DNA of 64,000 nt from Atherix ibis (lineage: Eukaryota > Arthropoda > Insecta > Diptera > Athericidae), in the NCBI GenBank assembly GCA_958298945.1, contig OY282605.1:10253811-10317810 (forward strand), given 5' to 3'. Shown piece after piece: positions 46,615 to 56,817 of this stretch (the stretch's first letter is position 1; every line of letters begins with the position of its first letter). The translations under genes were made by a program, and so were the position numbers. The notes below the pieces were generated by a model that was given only the letters and a program-made list of their open reading frames with translations, was not told the DNA's origin and did no database searches.

Positions 46615-47280
46615 TAAGTGCAATCAACGCGCAAAACGGACCTGCCCAGTAATATATTTCCACAGCTCACCGCGTATCTCAAACAGTCAACAGCAACACA
46701 GCTCGCCTAAATCCAACGCAATATCGATTTCCTGCTTGGGGTACCTCATGCCCAAGTAGCAAAATCAGTTTCAGGTTCTTTTCTGAACCTCTTAAAAATC
46801 AGGTCAAGAGGTTCAGAAAAGAACTTACGTAGCATCCTTCGTGTTCCATGTATGAAGCAGTTAAACATACAGAATACCTGTTACTGCCTCTAACCAACTC
46901 CATGCATCACAGATAGGTCCATTTGCTAACAGTCAGCCTAGACCTCTACTATTACCTGTAGTGATAGCACCCGGGATCCTAGCAACCTTTAGGCTCAATC
47001 GTAAGATTGTATCTGTGATGAAGGTAACAACAACAGACACCCACGTTTTCGGCAAATGCTCCTTACCTTGGCCGGCCACGGTGGACAAACCACCGTAGGG
47101 CTCCTAACACCCGTGATACCAATCAGTTCTGTTTTTAAGACTACCTTATGAGTACTCTTCCTTCAAAGAGCTACTATATGTTAACTTGTAATTTCCTGGC
47201 ATTGCTAGACCAACTCAGGACCGCGGGTTTGCAAAGACTCCTAGGCCACTTCTAATATCAATTCTATGGTACGGTTCTAC
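46615..47280 (-). mobile_element. R1-clade LINE 3' fragment
   Basis: From about 46870 to 47280 this matches the 3' region of the R1 relic at 6550-6900 in the same orientation: CCTCTACT..CCTGTAGTGATAG, CACGGTGG..CCACCGTAGGGC near the CCATGGGG site, and CTGGCATTGCTAGACCAACT with CCGCGGGTTTGC. The part at 46615-46870 is GC-richer but unassigned and includes a perfect inverted repeat. No ORF2 motif is left. Confidence 0.55.
46775..46824. repeat. Perfect 19-bp inverted repeat, 12-base loop
   Basis: GTTCTTTTCTGAACCTCTT (46775-46793) and AAGAGGTTCAGAAAAGAAC (46806-46824) are exact reverse complements. Each arm itself contains a shorter palindrome, GGTTCAGAAAAGAAC-like. It lies at the edge of the R1 fragment, close to where the family C mariner loses its right end. 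Confidence 0.88.
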
Positions 47281-47284
47281 ACCG

Positions 47285-48120
47285 AAAATTGTTCTCATTA
47301 CGACAACCTATAAATCCAATAAACCCAAAAGCCTTCCTACCGCTTATAGTTCTATAAGTTTTCTTCGTATTTTATAAAAAATTATTAATCAAATCGAAAT
47401 TGTGAATTCCTCAATATTAGTTTGGCATATAATCGTGTATGACAGAAGCGCTATTACCCAGGTCTATTTATTGATCGATATATGCCATCCTGGATTGCTT
47501 TAAAACCTACAGCTAGTCATACCTTATAGTTATTTCCACATTCTCAAATAATATTTCTTAGAGCGTTATTTTGTAATAGCCTCTCTGACATTTATCCCAA
47601 CACCGCTGGTGTCCCTCAAGGTAGTATCCTAGATCCAATGCTTCATAAAAATTCTACGCATGATATTTTTCATTACAACAAAATCCGAACAGTAAAATCT
47701 GCCGACGACACATCTATTTTCATTGAGAATAAATATATTTAAATCACACACCCTACAATCATGTATTTATATTAAGATAAAACTGGAAATATTTTGAAGC
47801 AAATTAAAAAAGGACCCAAAAGAAAATTTTGCAAACTCACCCGAATAGTGACTTTAAGGCTCTTAGCTGTGTATAATTATATTCTGTAAGTCCAGACTGA
47901 TATTTTTTAGTGTAGCTAAAAATGTAGATTATTATGACATTTATAATAATACCACAGGTACCCCTCCTAACTATTTAGGGATGTGATTCGGAAAGATAAT
48001 TGTAGTAAAGCGTAAATGCGTTCACGTTACTTTTACAAGTCCCTGAGAACTCCGCATCTTTGATTATAAAAATATAATATTTATTATTAAAAAAATATTT
48101 CCGTTATCTTTTATGATTCT
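47285..48120 (+). pseudogene. Jockey-type RT relic carrying a satellite monomer
   Basis: Pieces in order: SNKPKSLPTAY-SISFL (about 47310-47355), IPQY-FGI, PRSIY-SIYAILDCFKTYS in place of the GVFLDVSQAFDRVWHPGLL motif (47455-47520), AGVPQGSIL-like (GGTGTCCCTCAAGGTAGTAT, about 47610) and SADDTSIFIENK (the YADD site, about 47700-47735). A satellite monomer then interrupts, after which CVHVTFTS (about 48018-48045) resumes the RT thumb. From about 47455 the DNA matches 60363-60975 closely, including the monomer. It is dead. Confidence 0.75.
47755..47903 (-). repeat. Single satellite monomer inside the jockey relic
   Basis: The reverse complement reads GGACTTACAGAATATAATTA, then ACACAGCTAAGAGCCTTAAAG and CACTATTCGGGTGAGTTTG, ending TTCAAAATATTTCC. 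This follows the 36-38 kb unit block by block at roughly 85-90% by eye. It is about one unit long. Confidence 0.85.
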
Positions 48121-48304
48121 AGAGCCTATTTAAAAATGTAATCCTGGAGCATTACCGCAACCATCTGGCTCAGTATAAAATTAATGGTGTACTGGAAACT
48201 TAATCTGTGTAGATGAGGAAGAGTCTCCAGAAGCCGACGTAGGCCGTGTCTTCTGTGGGGAATGGTATTTGTAAAGGACGCCAAAACATAGTGTAAGTAT
48301 CGAA

Positions 48305-49370
48305 TTGGAAGCATGTAGCACGAAGCCGAGACGTCTGAATTTCTTGAGTACAAATGGGAAGCCGAATTTATTGAGTACAAATGGGAAGCTGCTGCAGCGT
48401 TATTTGCAGGAAATTTTGCTTTTTGCCTTCAACTCAAAAAAAATTGCAGCTGAGCCGTATCGAGTGATTGTAAAAACTTATGTAGGAGAATGGTTTTATC
48501 GCTACAAAAGTGATGATGTCGGTGTGGAAGACAAGGAGCATCCCAGACCGGTGAAAAAGTTAAAAAATGTGGAATTAGAGTCATTAATGGATAAAGTAAC
48601 GAAAACTTTTAGATTCATTGGGCGTAACTTAAAAAGCCATTTACCATTTTTTGAAAGCCTTGGCAATGATCCAAAAACAAGGAAATTGGGTGCCATACCA
48701 GTTGAAGCCAAGAGACATGGAACGGCATTTTTTCACGCGCAAAAAGCTGCTCTAATGATAAAAAAGGAAGGGTTTTCCGCATTGTATTATGACTGGCGAC
48801 GAAAATTGGATCCAAAACAAAGAAAATTGCGGGAGCGCCGCGGCTATGCAACAACATTGATGGCCAAGCCAAACATCTATGGCTCGAAGCTCATGCTATA
48901 TATTTGGTAGGAACAGCACGGCATGGGATATTATGAGTTGTAGGAACTGGATGAGGGCATTACCAGAGCTCGCTACCAAACACAACTGATACGTTTTATC
49001 CGACCATTGAAGGGAAAACGGCCACCATACGAGCAAAGACACTCATTCTTTTGAGTACAGCGGGTGGGGCAGTACAGCGAGTGGTCTAGTACATCCCATT
49101 TCAGTTTTTTCCAAGTTCGTTTTAACCTCGGCCACATGTTCCTAAGGTGTAGAACGACAACGCTTGGCCACATATTGCTAAGGAGGTTAAAACCTATCTG
49201 GAAACACTGAAAGGGTATGTATTAACTTAACCGCTTTATTTTCTAGATATCACACCATCGGACCACTATCTCTTCCAATAGATGACGCGTGATCTGGTTG
49301 AGCAGAAAAATGGGAAAAAGTTGTGCATTTGCGATGGGGAATATTTTGAACCATGAATATGTGAGCATTT
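48305..49370 (+). pseudogene. Mariner transposase relic (family F), rearranged
   Basis: The frame 48305-48910 begins within a 31-bp direct duplication (TTGAGTACAAATGGGAAGC twice). It then shows FAFNSKKIAAEPYRVIVKTY, DVGVEDKEHPRPVKKL and KEGFSALYYDWRRKLDPKQRK where VTGDEKW is expected, so the first aspartate block is degraded. MAKPNIYGSKLMLYIW and MGYYEL follow. After a fold-back at 49100-49215, the plus strand resumes with DNA for NDNAWPHIAKEVKTYLETL (about 49154-49210) and DITPSDHYLFQ (about 49236-49270). The tail KWEKVVHLRWGIF ends near 49358. The layout is that of a DD34D mariner. No TIR is clear; a family D element begins at 49390. Confidence 0.75.
49010..49215. repeat. Fold-back duplication within the family F mariner
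   Basis: On the minus strand 49150-49010 encodes NMWPRLKRTWKKLKWDVLDH, an inverted copy of the same transposase segment found on the plus strand at about 49160-49220 (HIAKEVKTYLETLK). At DNA level GTTTTAACCTC-GGCCACATGTT (about 49121) mirrors GGCCACATATTGCTAAGGAG then GTTAAAAC (about 49167-49196). Confidence 0.72.
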
Positions 49371-49443
49371 TTTTACAAAAAACCTTATACGAGGTCTGCT
49401 CAAAAAGTATTACGTATTTTGTGTTTTTTCAAAAGTTATTTAT

Positions 49444-50002
49444 TTATTTATGAATATCTATTTTCTCCCCTTCAAAGTAATCCCCACCAGATATTATACA
49501 CTTGTACCAACTTTTTTTCCAATCCTCGAAGCACTTCAAAAACTCATTTTTTGTGATCCTGTTCAACTCGTCCTTCGATGCTGTCTTTATCTCCTCAATC
49601 GTAGCATAGCATCGTCCTTTCATAAGTTTCGGGAATAAGAAAAAGTCACAGGAGGCCAGATCTGGGGAATACGGTAGCTGCGACATTATTAGTGTGTTGT
49701 TTTTGGCCAAAAATGGCAAAAGCCAATTTTTGTTCTTCCACAAATCTGGGCGTTTCTGGCAGGTAATATTCCTTATTGAGGGTTCTACTCTATGGCAAGA
49801 ACTCATGATGCACCACGCCCCTGCAATCGAAGAAAACTGTAAGGAAAACCTTCACATTCGACCGAACTTGGCGTGCTTTTTCGGTCTTGGCACGTGCGGC
49901 AGCTTCTATTGGGACGTCGTATCCATAAACCCATGATTCGTCAGCAGTAATGACCCTCTGGAGCAAATTTGGATCATCGAAATTTATACCAAAATTGCTC
50001 AA
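49444..50002 (-). pseudogene. Mariner transposase C-terminal part (family D copy 2)
   Basis: Minus-strand frames read DDPNLLQRVITADESWVYGY (first aspartate), KARQVRSNVKVFLTVFFDCR, VVHHEFLP, then after a frameshift MSSCHRVEPSIRNITCQKRP and DLWKNKNWLLPFLAKNN. The HHDNAPAH segment is deleted between WLL and PFLAKN, so the second aspartate is lost. The third block QLPYSPDLASCDFFLFPKLM and the C-terminus SGGDYFEGEKIDIH are intact. The HTH region is missing. Confidence 0.84.
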
Positions 50003-50036
50003 TCAATGTGATTGAGCAATTTTGGTATAAATTTCG
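49978..50036. repeat. Perfect 28-bp palindrome with a 3-base loop
   Basis: Arm 49978-50005 (CGAAATTTATACCAAAATTG then CTCAATCA) is the exact reverse complement of 50009-50036, with ATG between. The arm encodes the start of the transposase segment KFVPKLLN. In intact relatives about 60 bp of unique sequence stands where the second arm is, so a deletion junction was filled by an inverted copy. Confidence 0.93.
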
Positions 50037-50321
50037 CGGCGACCCGTCTCACGCCAAATCATTGGTAAAAATCAAATTTTTTCACACAAAATTTGATACA
50101 GATTCTTTGATCCATTTTTTGGAATGGGCAAAAATCGAAGACGAGCCAAAATACGTGAAAGCAACGCAGCTGTCAAAAATTAACTGAACATTCAAAATGC
50201 CGAACTTGTCGGCATAAGTGAGAGATATGAGTACCAATATAACGCCACAAAAAATCAAAAATCGAATATACATAACCCGCAGAAATTCAAAATTCGCCAT
50301 TCTTTTTGAACAAACCTCGTA

Positions 50322-51340
50322 GTTTCTTTTAATTTATAAAAAAATTTCATAAACATTTCGTTAAGTTACAATTTTCTTGAATTCGGTGACGAGATGACGA
50401 TAGCCAGGACTCCGAAAACAAGTTGGAAATGTCGAACGAGAAAATCGAGGTATGGAGACAGGACTACCAGTTGTCGCACCGACGATGATGATGATGATGA
50501 TACCATCCTTTTTGCACTTACACTCGTCCATTATACCCTCACCAACGTTTAAAATGCTCATTCCGTTCTTCAGGTAACGTCAATGTGTCTTCATATTCTG
50601 GCATTTGCCTTTACAACAAAAAAAAAACTACTAATAACAAAACAGTTATACAAATAATTAAAATTTTAAAAAAAATCCTAAAATATAAATAAAAATAATA
50701 TAAATTGAAAATATTATAATTCGACCAAAAAGCATATTCAAAATCTCAAATTTTATTTTTCAATCTTATCTGCAAAATTGGGTATCATTTTATAAAATTG
50801 CTTAATTTTTTTAAAAATTGCTTTTAATTCGTATAATAACTTATAAACTTATTTATTTGGAAAGCTAATTTTTGAAAAAGCTCCTGAAAAAGTTCATTTT
50901 TTTTTAGAAAATAATTTTTATAACTGAAATTGCTAAGTAACAAATTTAGTGTTAGAAAAAAATTATTTAAAAAAATAACCCCTTTTATATGCTGTTTTGT
51001 TATTTTTTTTACTGGTAGTTTTATTAATAAATAGTATCTTTTTATTTTCATACAGCACATGCTTACCTTTGGCTTTTGCAGAAAGTTTCCCCTGACAGAA
51101 CAGAAAGTCAAAGAAAATATATTCACTTTAGAATTTTTTCAATTAATTTTTTAATAAAGAAGATCCTTAAAAAAAAAAATTATAATAAATAATATTCTGA
51201 AAATATGGGATTCAAATAATCATAAATTTAAATTAGAATAAATTCTTTTTATCAGGTTATTTTCATAACTACAGTTGGTAAATATAAAGTAAAAAAATTA
51301 TAGAAGAAAAAATATGTAGGAAACGGCAAAAATTTTTATT
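50322..51340. other. AT-rich stretch with a GAT microsatellite
   Basis: A (GAT)n run lies at about 50484-50502 inside a GC-richer patch (50370-50600) that I could not assign. The rest is A/T tracts. Confidence 0.45.
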
Positions 51341-51347
51341 CACAAAA

Positions 51348-51557
51348 TCATGTTTGAGTTTTCGTTTCAACTAATTTCTCTCTGGTAATGATCAAAAGTT
51401 CACCCATCAAAGGGATAGAAATGGATTTAATTAAACGAATGCGCATAAATCGCGTTAGAAGGTTCGTTTCCATACGAGTGTACATATTCGAATTTGTCGA
51501 TGGTAAGACTCTAAGGGATGAATTGCAATAATCGTTCAAAGCGTTACTCTCCACCAT
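51348..51557. other. GC-richer island open on both strands, possible exon
   Basis: On the plus strand ATG 51388 to TAA 51531 gives 47 codons (EMDLIKRMRINRVRRFVSIR, FEFVDGKTLRDELQ), with a donor-like GATG|GTAAGA at 51502-51503. On the minus strand ATG 51557 to 51348 gives 69 codons (SLRVLPSTNSNMYTRMETNL). Composition is about 40% GC in DNA near 20%. Only one strand could be coding, and neither is recognised. Confidence 0.25.
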
Positions 51558-51559
51558 AC

Positions 51560-52400
51560 CTTATCAATTAACGAAATGTAAAGTCAGTCAGTTATTCCTT
51601 TAACATATCAAACTTCATAAACTCCAATAATTAAACGTATACCGCATACATACGAACCCACATATATAAATTTTCATTTAAAAACAAACAAATTTTACCC
51701 CTCCAAAAAAAATTATTGTATTATAAAAGTTTAAGTATTTTTTTAATTAATTCCAATAAGACTTGATATTTAAAAAATACTAGACTATAGAAAAAAAATC
51801 GTAAAAGGTCACAACCGTGAAGGCTGAGAGCAAAGCCAGACATATTCAAATTAAAAAAAAAAGTCACTTTAGTCAACATAATTATGCAAAAAGATACTGG
51901 AAATTAATTCAATTTCATTTCAAGTACAACACACAATCCTGGCTTAATTAAACTACTGGGAATATTCCAAAAATTTCCTTTTAAATCAAATTAACAAATA
52001 AACTAAATGCAAACATTTCTTAGGTGCGATTTTAAACAATTTCTCATACAATAGAGATTTAAGTGTCTCTGAATTAATTATGATCACAATTAACTGTATT
52101 TAACTTGATTTAATGTTAATTTCTTTTGAGAATATTATTTTGGTCTAATTTTTCAACAACCTTCAAATATTAAAGTTCATTTTAAGACTATTTATGGTAT
52201 AAATTTTCTTCATAAGCTTTTCTCATTCATGAAAACGTAATTTATTATATAATATTTTGTCTAGGGAATAATTAAGAGAAAATTGTACTCATGGAAAGGT
52301 TGAATAAATTAGAAAATATTAACAATTATTTTAATAATAGTATAAGAAGTAGAAAAAAAGGCAGTTATTTTACCTATGATATAAAGATTGTTGTGGATAA
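51560..52400. other. AT-rich intergenic DNA
   Basis: No supported feature. Confidence 0.5.
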
Positions 52401-52402
52401 TA

Positions 52403-54100
52403 CGAGGTGTGACAGAAAAGTAATGGGATCAACTTTTTTGGGAACAATTTTATATAACTTTTTTATATATCAATGATATTCCCTTAACAGAAGTTCTCTT
52501 GGGTAGCTATAAATCAATGCAGGTATTGGTTCTACTCTGCGTTCTAGCAAGCTTCAACTGGAATCGCCTTTAGCTTCTCGGATACACCCCTTTGGATGTT
52601 ATAGTTCTGCAAGATCGAAAAATACTTGAAATGACCAAGATGACATCATTTCAATTATTTTTTGATCTTGTTGAACGAAATTAAGGGTGAAGTAGGGGGG
52701 GGGGGGTTAAGTAGGAGGTGCTTTGTGGTAAAGTGTGGTGCTTCAGGATATGAATATCCTTTTTCGACAAAAACTTGTTGATGTAGTGATTTGGGCAATG
52801 CCATGATGGGGAAATATTCGATCATAAGAAAAAAAACGCTTTTTCTGACTTTTTTAGGGACTTTTTTTTATAAAGAATTTAATTGAAAATTTATCGCGGT
52901 CGATCTGACCTTACAATAATATTTACACATTCCACATTTCCATAAGATTTTGATATTAAAGGCTTCTTCTGAACGAGTGACCACAAGATTATCTCTTTTC
53001 CGACAAAAGCTCGTGGGTGAAGATGTAATATGGGCGTTGTCATGATGCAGAAATATCCGATCAGAAGCAAAGAACGCTTTCTCTGACTCTTTTAAGGACT
53101 TTTTTTTATAAAAAATTTAATTCAAAATTTATCCTGGACTATCTGACCTTAGAAAAATATTCATACATTCCACGTGTCTATAAGATTTTGATATTTAAGA
53201 CTTTCCTGAGTGATTAACAGCAGGATTCCCTTTTTTCGACAAAAGCTCGTAGGCAAAGATGTGATATGGGCATTGCCATGGTAGAGAAATGTCCGATCAG
53301 AAGTAAAGAACGCTTTCTCTGACTCTTTTAAGGACTCTTTTTTATAAAGAATTTAATTGACAATTTATCGCGGTCGATCTGACCTTACAATAATATTCAC
53401 ACATTCCACATTTCCATAAGATTTTGATATTAAAGGCTTCTTCTGAACGAGTGACCACAGGATTGTCTTTTTCCGACAAAAGCTCGTGGACGAAGATGTT
53501 ACGTGTATATGGGCGTTGTTATGGTGGAGCATCCAAGTGCCTGTAATTAATAATATGACGGGAAAAATCCTTTGTAATACAGGAATTGCCATGGTGGAGA
53601 AATATCCGATCAGAAAAAATAACGCTTTTTCTGACTCTTTTAAGGACTCTTTTTTACAAAGAATTTAATTGACAATTTATCCCGGATGATCTGACCTTAC
53701 AATAATATTCACACATTCCACATTTCCATAAGATTTTGATATTAAAGGCTTCTTCTGAACGAGTGACCACAGGATTGTCTCTTTCCGACAAAAGCTCATA
53801 GACGAAGATGTGATATGGGCGTTGTCATGATGCAGAAATATCCGATCAGAAGCAAAGAACGCTTTCTCTGACTCTTTTAAGGACTTTTTTTTATAAAGAA
53901 TTTAATTGAAAATTTATCCTGCACTATCTGACCTTATAAAAATATGCATGCATTCTACGTTTCCTGTAATAAACGATCTGTCATAAAGAATCCTTTTTTG
54001 GAGGTTTTCAATGATTTTTTTAAAAAAAAAACTTCGTTGAAAGTTTGTCCTGGAAGGACACTTTGTTTTTTCATTAGCTGGCCTTATTTTTCATAACGCA
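52403..54100 (-). mobile_element. Mariner family E with tandemly expanded interior
   Basis: The left end CGAGGTGTGACAGAAAAGTA follows TA at 52401-52402 and matches the family E TIR seen inverted at 17149. Minus-strand C-terminal sequence (AIPVEA, about 52570-52550) lies just inside, aligning with the relic at 1560-1580. Then, instead of a single catalytic-domain segment, there is a tandem array (52700-53990) and a weaker sixth unit to about 54060. No second TIR was identified. Confidence 0.65.
52700..53990 (-). repeat. Tandem array, 236-bp unit, about 5 copies, from mariner transposase
   Basis: CGACAAAARCT recurs at 52765, 53001, 53237, 53474 and 53785, giving periods of 236, 236, 237 and 311 bp (the last unit has a 75-bp insertion). 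On the minus strand each unit encodes KVRSDRP, then VLKESEKAFFASDRIF, LHHDNAHITSSPTSFCRKK. These include the second catalytic aspartate motif of DD34D transposases. A frame at 53365-53592 reads WMLHHNNAHIHVTSSSTSFC. Units are clearly alike over their full length, so amplification is younger than the decay of the element. Confidence 0.88.
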
Positions 54101-54104
54101 CTAC

Positions 54105-54405
54105 AAAAATGCAACTTCATTTATTTCGCTGCATATGGTCGTGTAGTTATTGGCCAAGGATTAGTAATTTGTAATGTACATCTTGAATGTACAAACTATA
54201 TCCCCAGTATTTCTGGCATAACTGCGTATTTTTTAATATTAGAACTTCCAAAAGAATAAGCTCTCAAACCAAATTTTATTTGTCAAAATATGTCAATAAT
54301 GGAATATGATTTGCCATTCGATGATAGACGAAGTCATGTTTGAAAAATGTTTTTACCAAAATGACCAAAATTTTATTCGATACGAAAAGCTGTTTTATAG
54401 AAAAA
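54105..54405. other. Spacer without recognised features
   Basis: No frame or repeat can be supported. Confidence 0.45.
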
Positions 54406-54409
54406 TTAT

Positions 54410-54850
54410 TTTAAGTAAAGAGGCTCATTAATGGCCCAATAATTGTGTTAACAAAAATATTATAATTTTTTAGAGTGAGACAAACCCACATGAGACAAAC
54501 GTACAAAAAATATTGAATCTACGAAAATGCACTCTTCTGTACGGTATGTAAGTAGACGACCTCGTCTGTTCAAATTTATTTCAAATTGGGGCCATAAATC
54601 GTATTTCTGTCATTATGTTATGGGGTCATCATCAATGATAATGGCCTTAAGAACATGGAAAACCTAGTCCTGGAGGACTTTTGGTTCTAGTAGGATGGAA
54701 CTACTGCACATACGAGGATATTCCACGACAAAATCGATTAATTTAAAGACGTAATTTGGCAACAATGCAAATTCAAGAAAAGGACCTGTAATGTAAACCT
54801 CAAATTTAATACGATGATAATTTCTTCACGTCTGAATATTTCTTGCTAAT
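54410..54850 (+). pseudogene. DD41D-like transposase relic
   Basis: Pieces in order are EAH-WPNNCVNKN (first catalytic block, normally EAHFWLNGYVNKQ, about 54420-54460), SETNPHETNVQKILN, RKCTLLYGM (the KVTVWC block), NMENLVLEDFWF and DGTTAHT (second aspartate block, about 54680-54715), then a weak tail. This corresponds to the family of the element at 20018-21042 and retains the part deleted there. It has many frameshifts and no TIR. Confidence 0.6.
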
Positions 54851-55009
54851 AGATATATGAAGAGCATAAGCTTATCCGATGGGTGCTGAATATACTAAAA
54901 AAAATTTTGCAATTTTCTTCAATATTGGTGTTTGTTTCAATAACACTCAGAAAAAGCATAAACTATAACAGCAAAAATATTAATGAAAAGGGCGGGCGTG
55001 GGGGGTAAG

Positions 55010-55640
55010 AGTTAGAAGAATTTATCCCTTTTAAAAAAACTACTTCTGAATACCAAAAAAAAAATTGGAATTTTTACTATCAGAATCTTGATGACCTTTC
55101 CCAATATGCTTTTACACATTTCCGACTCCATGGCATCGTTCTTTAAGTTTTCTTTAAGTATTTTAATTGGCTTGGTCAGTAAGCATGGACTTCCCGTTTG
55201 AAGTATCTTAAAAATTCGAAATTGGTGACCTAAAATTCGAAGGGAGTGAGCCAATGGACATTATAAATTTTCGACAGAATTCGGTTACGAAATATCAGTG
55301 ACAGAATTCCTATAGTAATGCGTACAGTGGTCGACGTAGCATCGTCCTCTTACAAATACATGTCGTCTATCCCCAATTGGTAAATTTTAAGGATGAAAGT
55401 GTTCTGAAATTTTTTTCAATATTACTCACCAGTCATCGCAATATCATTGCCAGCACTGTCCTCATAGAACTAGGGACCAATTACACTTCCATCGCAGACA
55501 ACTCACCATAGAGCCACTCAACGAGAGTCCAAGGATCGATCGTGATTTCCCGCTGGATTTTCACGTCCTCAAAACAGGTCATTGTGTTTTTTCTGAAGTT
55601 TCTTAAGTCAAAATTGCTTCGTTATACATTATAAATTTCC
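55010..55640 (-). pseudogene. DD41D-like transposase relic
   Basis: On the minus strand the frames read VCDGSVIGP-FYEDSAGNDI (about 55505-55445), matching the GGVIGPYFFEDEAGN block. Then come DDATSTTVRITIGILS (QQDGATCHT block, D kept, about 55350), IFRNRILSKIYNVHW and FEF-VTNFEFLRYFKREVHA. The tail is KENLKNDAMESEMCKSILGK (55150-55085), part of the open frame 55012-55254. The order matches the C-terminal two thirds of the transposase. It is dead. Confidence 0.62.
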
Positions 55641-55644
55641 GGCG

Positions 55645-55948
55645 AAAATTAGTGTATTATCTTCGATGCTTTAAAACGTTCCCGCTCCATTACCGGGGCG
55701 CATACAATAGCTGGATTAAAAATCCCGGTATCAATTGAATTTTAGTACTTTTATGCAGGAGTATAAAAGCGATTCTTGATCTAAGAAAAATTCCAACCCT
55801 AATATAGGTTCCTAATCTTTCAGGTATACTTACACACATTGCCACGATATTCTCGATTGAGTATCCAGTTCTAAAAACGATGTTTCGATATATCAGGAAG
55901 GCTACGATATATCAAACACTGTACCATGTTTTTTAAAATAATTCACTA
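55645..55948. other. Spacer without recognised features
   Basis: No supported feature; it may include decayed ends of the preceding transposon. Confidence 0.4.
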
Positions 55949-56105
55949 TACGAGGTCTGTTCAAAAATTTTGAATTTCCGCGGGTTACGTATATTCGATT
56001 TTCGATTTTTTGTGGCGTTATCTTGGTACTCATGTCTCTTACTTATGCCGGCAAGTTCGGCCATTTTGAATATTCAGTTAATTTTTGAAAGCTGCTTTGC
56101 TTGCA

Positions 56106-56150
56106 CGTGTTTTGGCTCGTCTTGGATTTTCTTCGACGAGCCAAAACACG
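56106..56150. repeat. 16-bp fold-back at the deletion junction of family D copy 3
   Basis: CGTGTTTTGGCTCGTC (56106-56121) is the exact reverse complement of GACGAGCCAAAACACG (56135-56150), loop 13 bases. In the copies at 31633 and 59394 the first arm occurs once, just before the transposase start. About 330 bp of N-terminal coding sequence that should follow is missing. Confidence 0.92.
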
Positions 56151-56159
56151 GTTTTCGAT

Positions 56160-56817
56160 TTTTGCTCAATTTCGACCAAAAACAGCATCGCATTTACATT
56201 GCTAAGGAGCTGTTGGACTCTGTCCGCGACGATCCAAATTTGCTACAAAGGGTCATAACTGTTGACAAATCATAGGTTTATGGTTAAGACGTAGAAACCA
56301 AAGCTCAATCATACCAATGGAAGCTGTCGCACGAGCCAAGACCGAAAAAAGCGCGCCAAGTTCGGTGGAATATGAAGGTTTTGCATACAGTTTTCTTCGA
56401 TTGTAGGGGCGTGGTGTATCATGAGTTCTTGCCACAGGGTAGAACGGTCAATAAGGAATATTACCTGCAAGTTATCCGCCAGTTGCTTGAAGCAATCTCC
56501 AATAAACGCCCGGATTTTTGGAAGAACAAAAAAACAAAAACAGCAAACTAATAATGCCGCAGCCACCGTATTCCCCAAATCTGGCCCCCTGTGAATTTTT
56601 CTTATTCCCGAAACTGAAGAGCCCTATGAAAGGACGACGCTACGCTACGATTGAGGAGATAAAGACGGCATCAAAGGAGGAGCTGAACAAGATCACAAAA
56701 AATTATTTTTTTAAGTGCTTCGATGATTGGAAAAAATGCTGGCACAAGTGTATAATATCTGTTGGGGATTACTTTGAAGGGGACAAAATATATATTCATG
56801 AATATATAAATATTTTT
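56160..56817 (+). pseudogene. Mariner transposase remainder (family D copy 3)
   Basis: After the fold-back the frame resumes at LLNFDQKQHRIYIAKELLD (about 56170) and DDPNLLQRVIT. The first catalytic block is DKS followed by TAG, where DESW is expected. GVVYHEFLPQGRTVNKEYY and LRQLLEAISNKRPDFW follow in other frames. The HHDNAPAH segment is deleted (NKKTKTAN-), so the second aspartate is lost. PQPPYSPNLAPCEFFLFPKL shows D-to-N and D-to-E changes, including the third catalytic aspartate. The C-terminus FDDWKKCWHKCIISVGDYFE is intact. Inactive. Confidence 0.84.

Larger units (their letters stand above)
49390..50319 (-). mobile_element. Mariner, family D copy 2, internally deleted
   Basis: The element is 930 bp with TA at 49388-49389 and 50320-50321. 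The left end CGAGGTCTGCTCAAAAAGTA mirrors TTCTTTTTGAACAAACCTCG on the right. The N-terminal half of the transposase is deleted and replaced by a perfect palindrome at 49978-50036. Confidence 0.88.
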
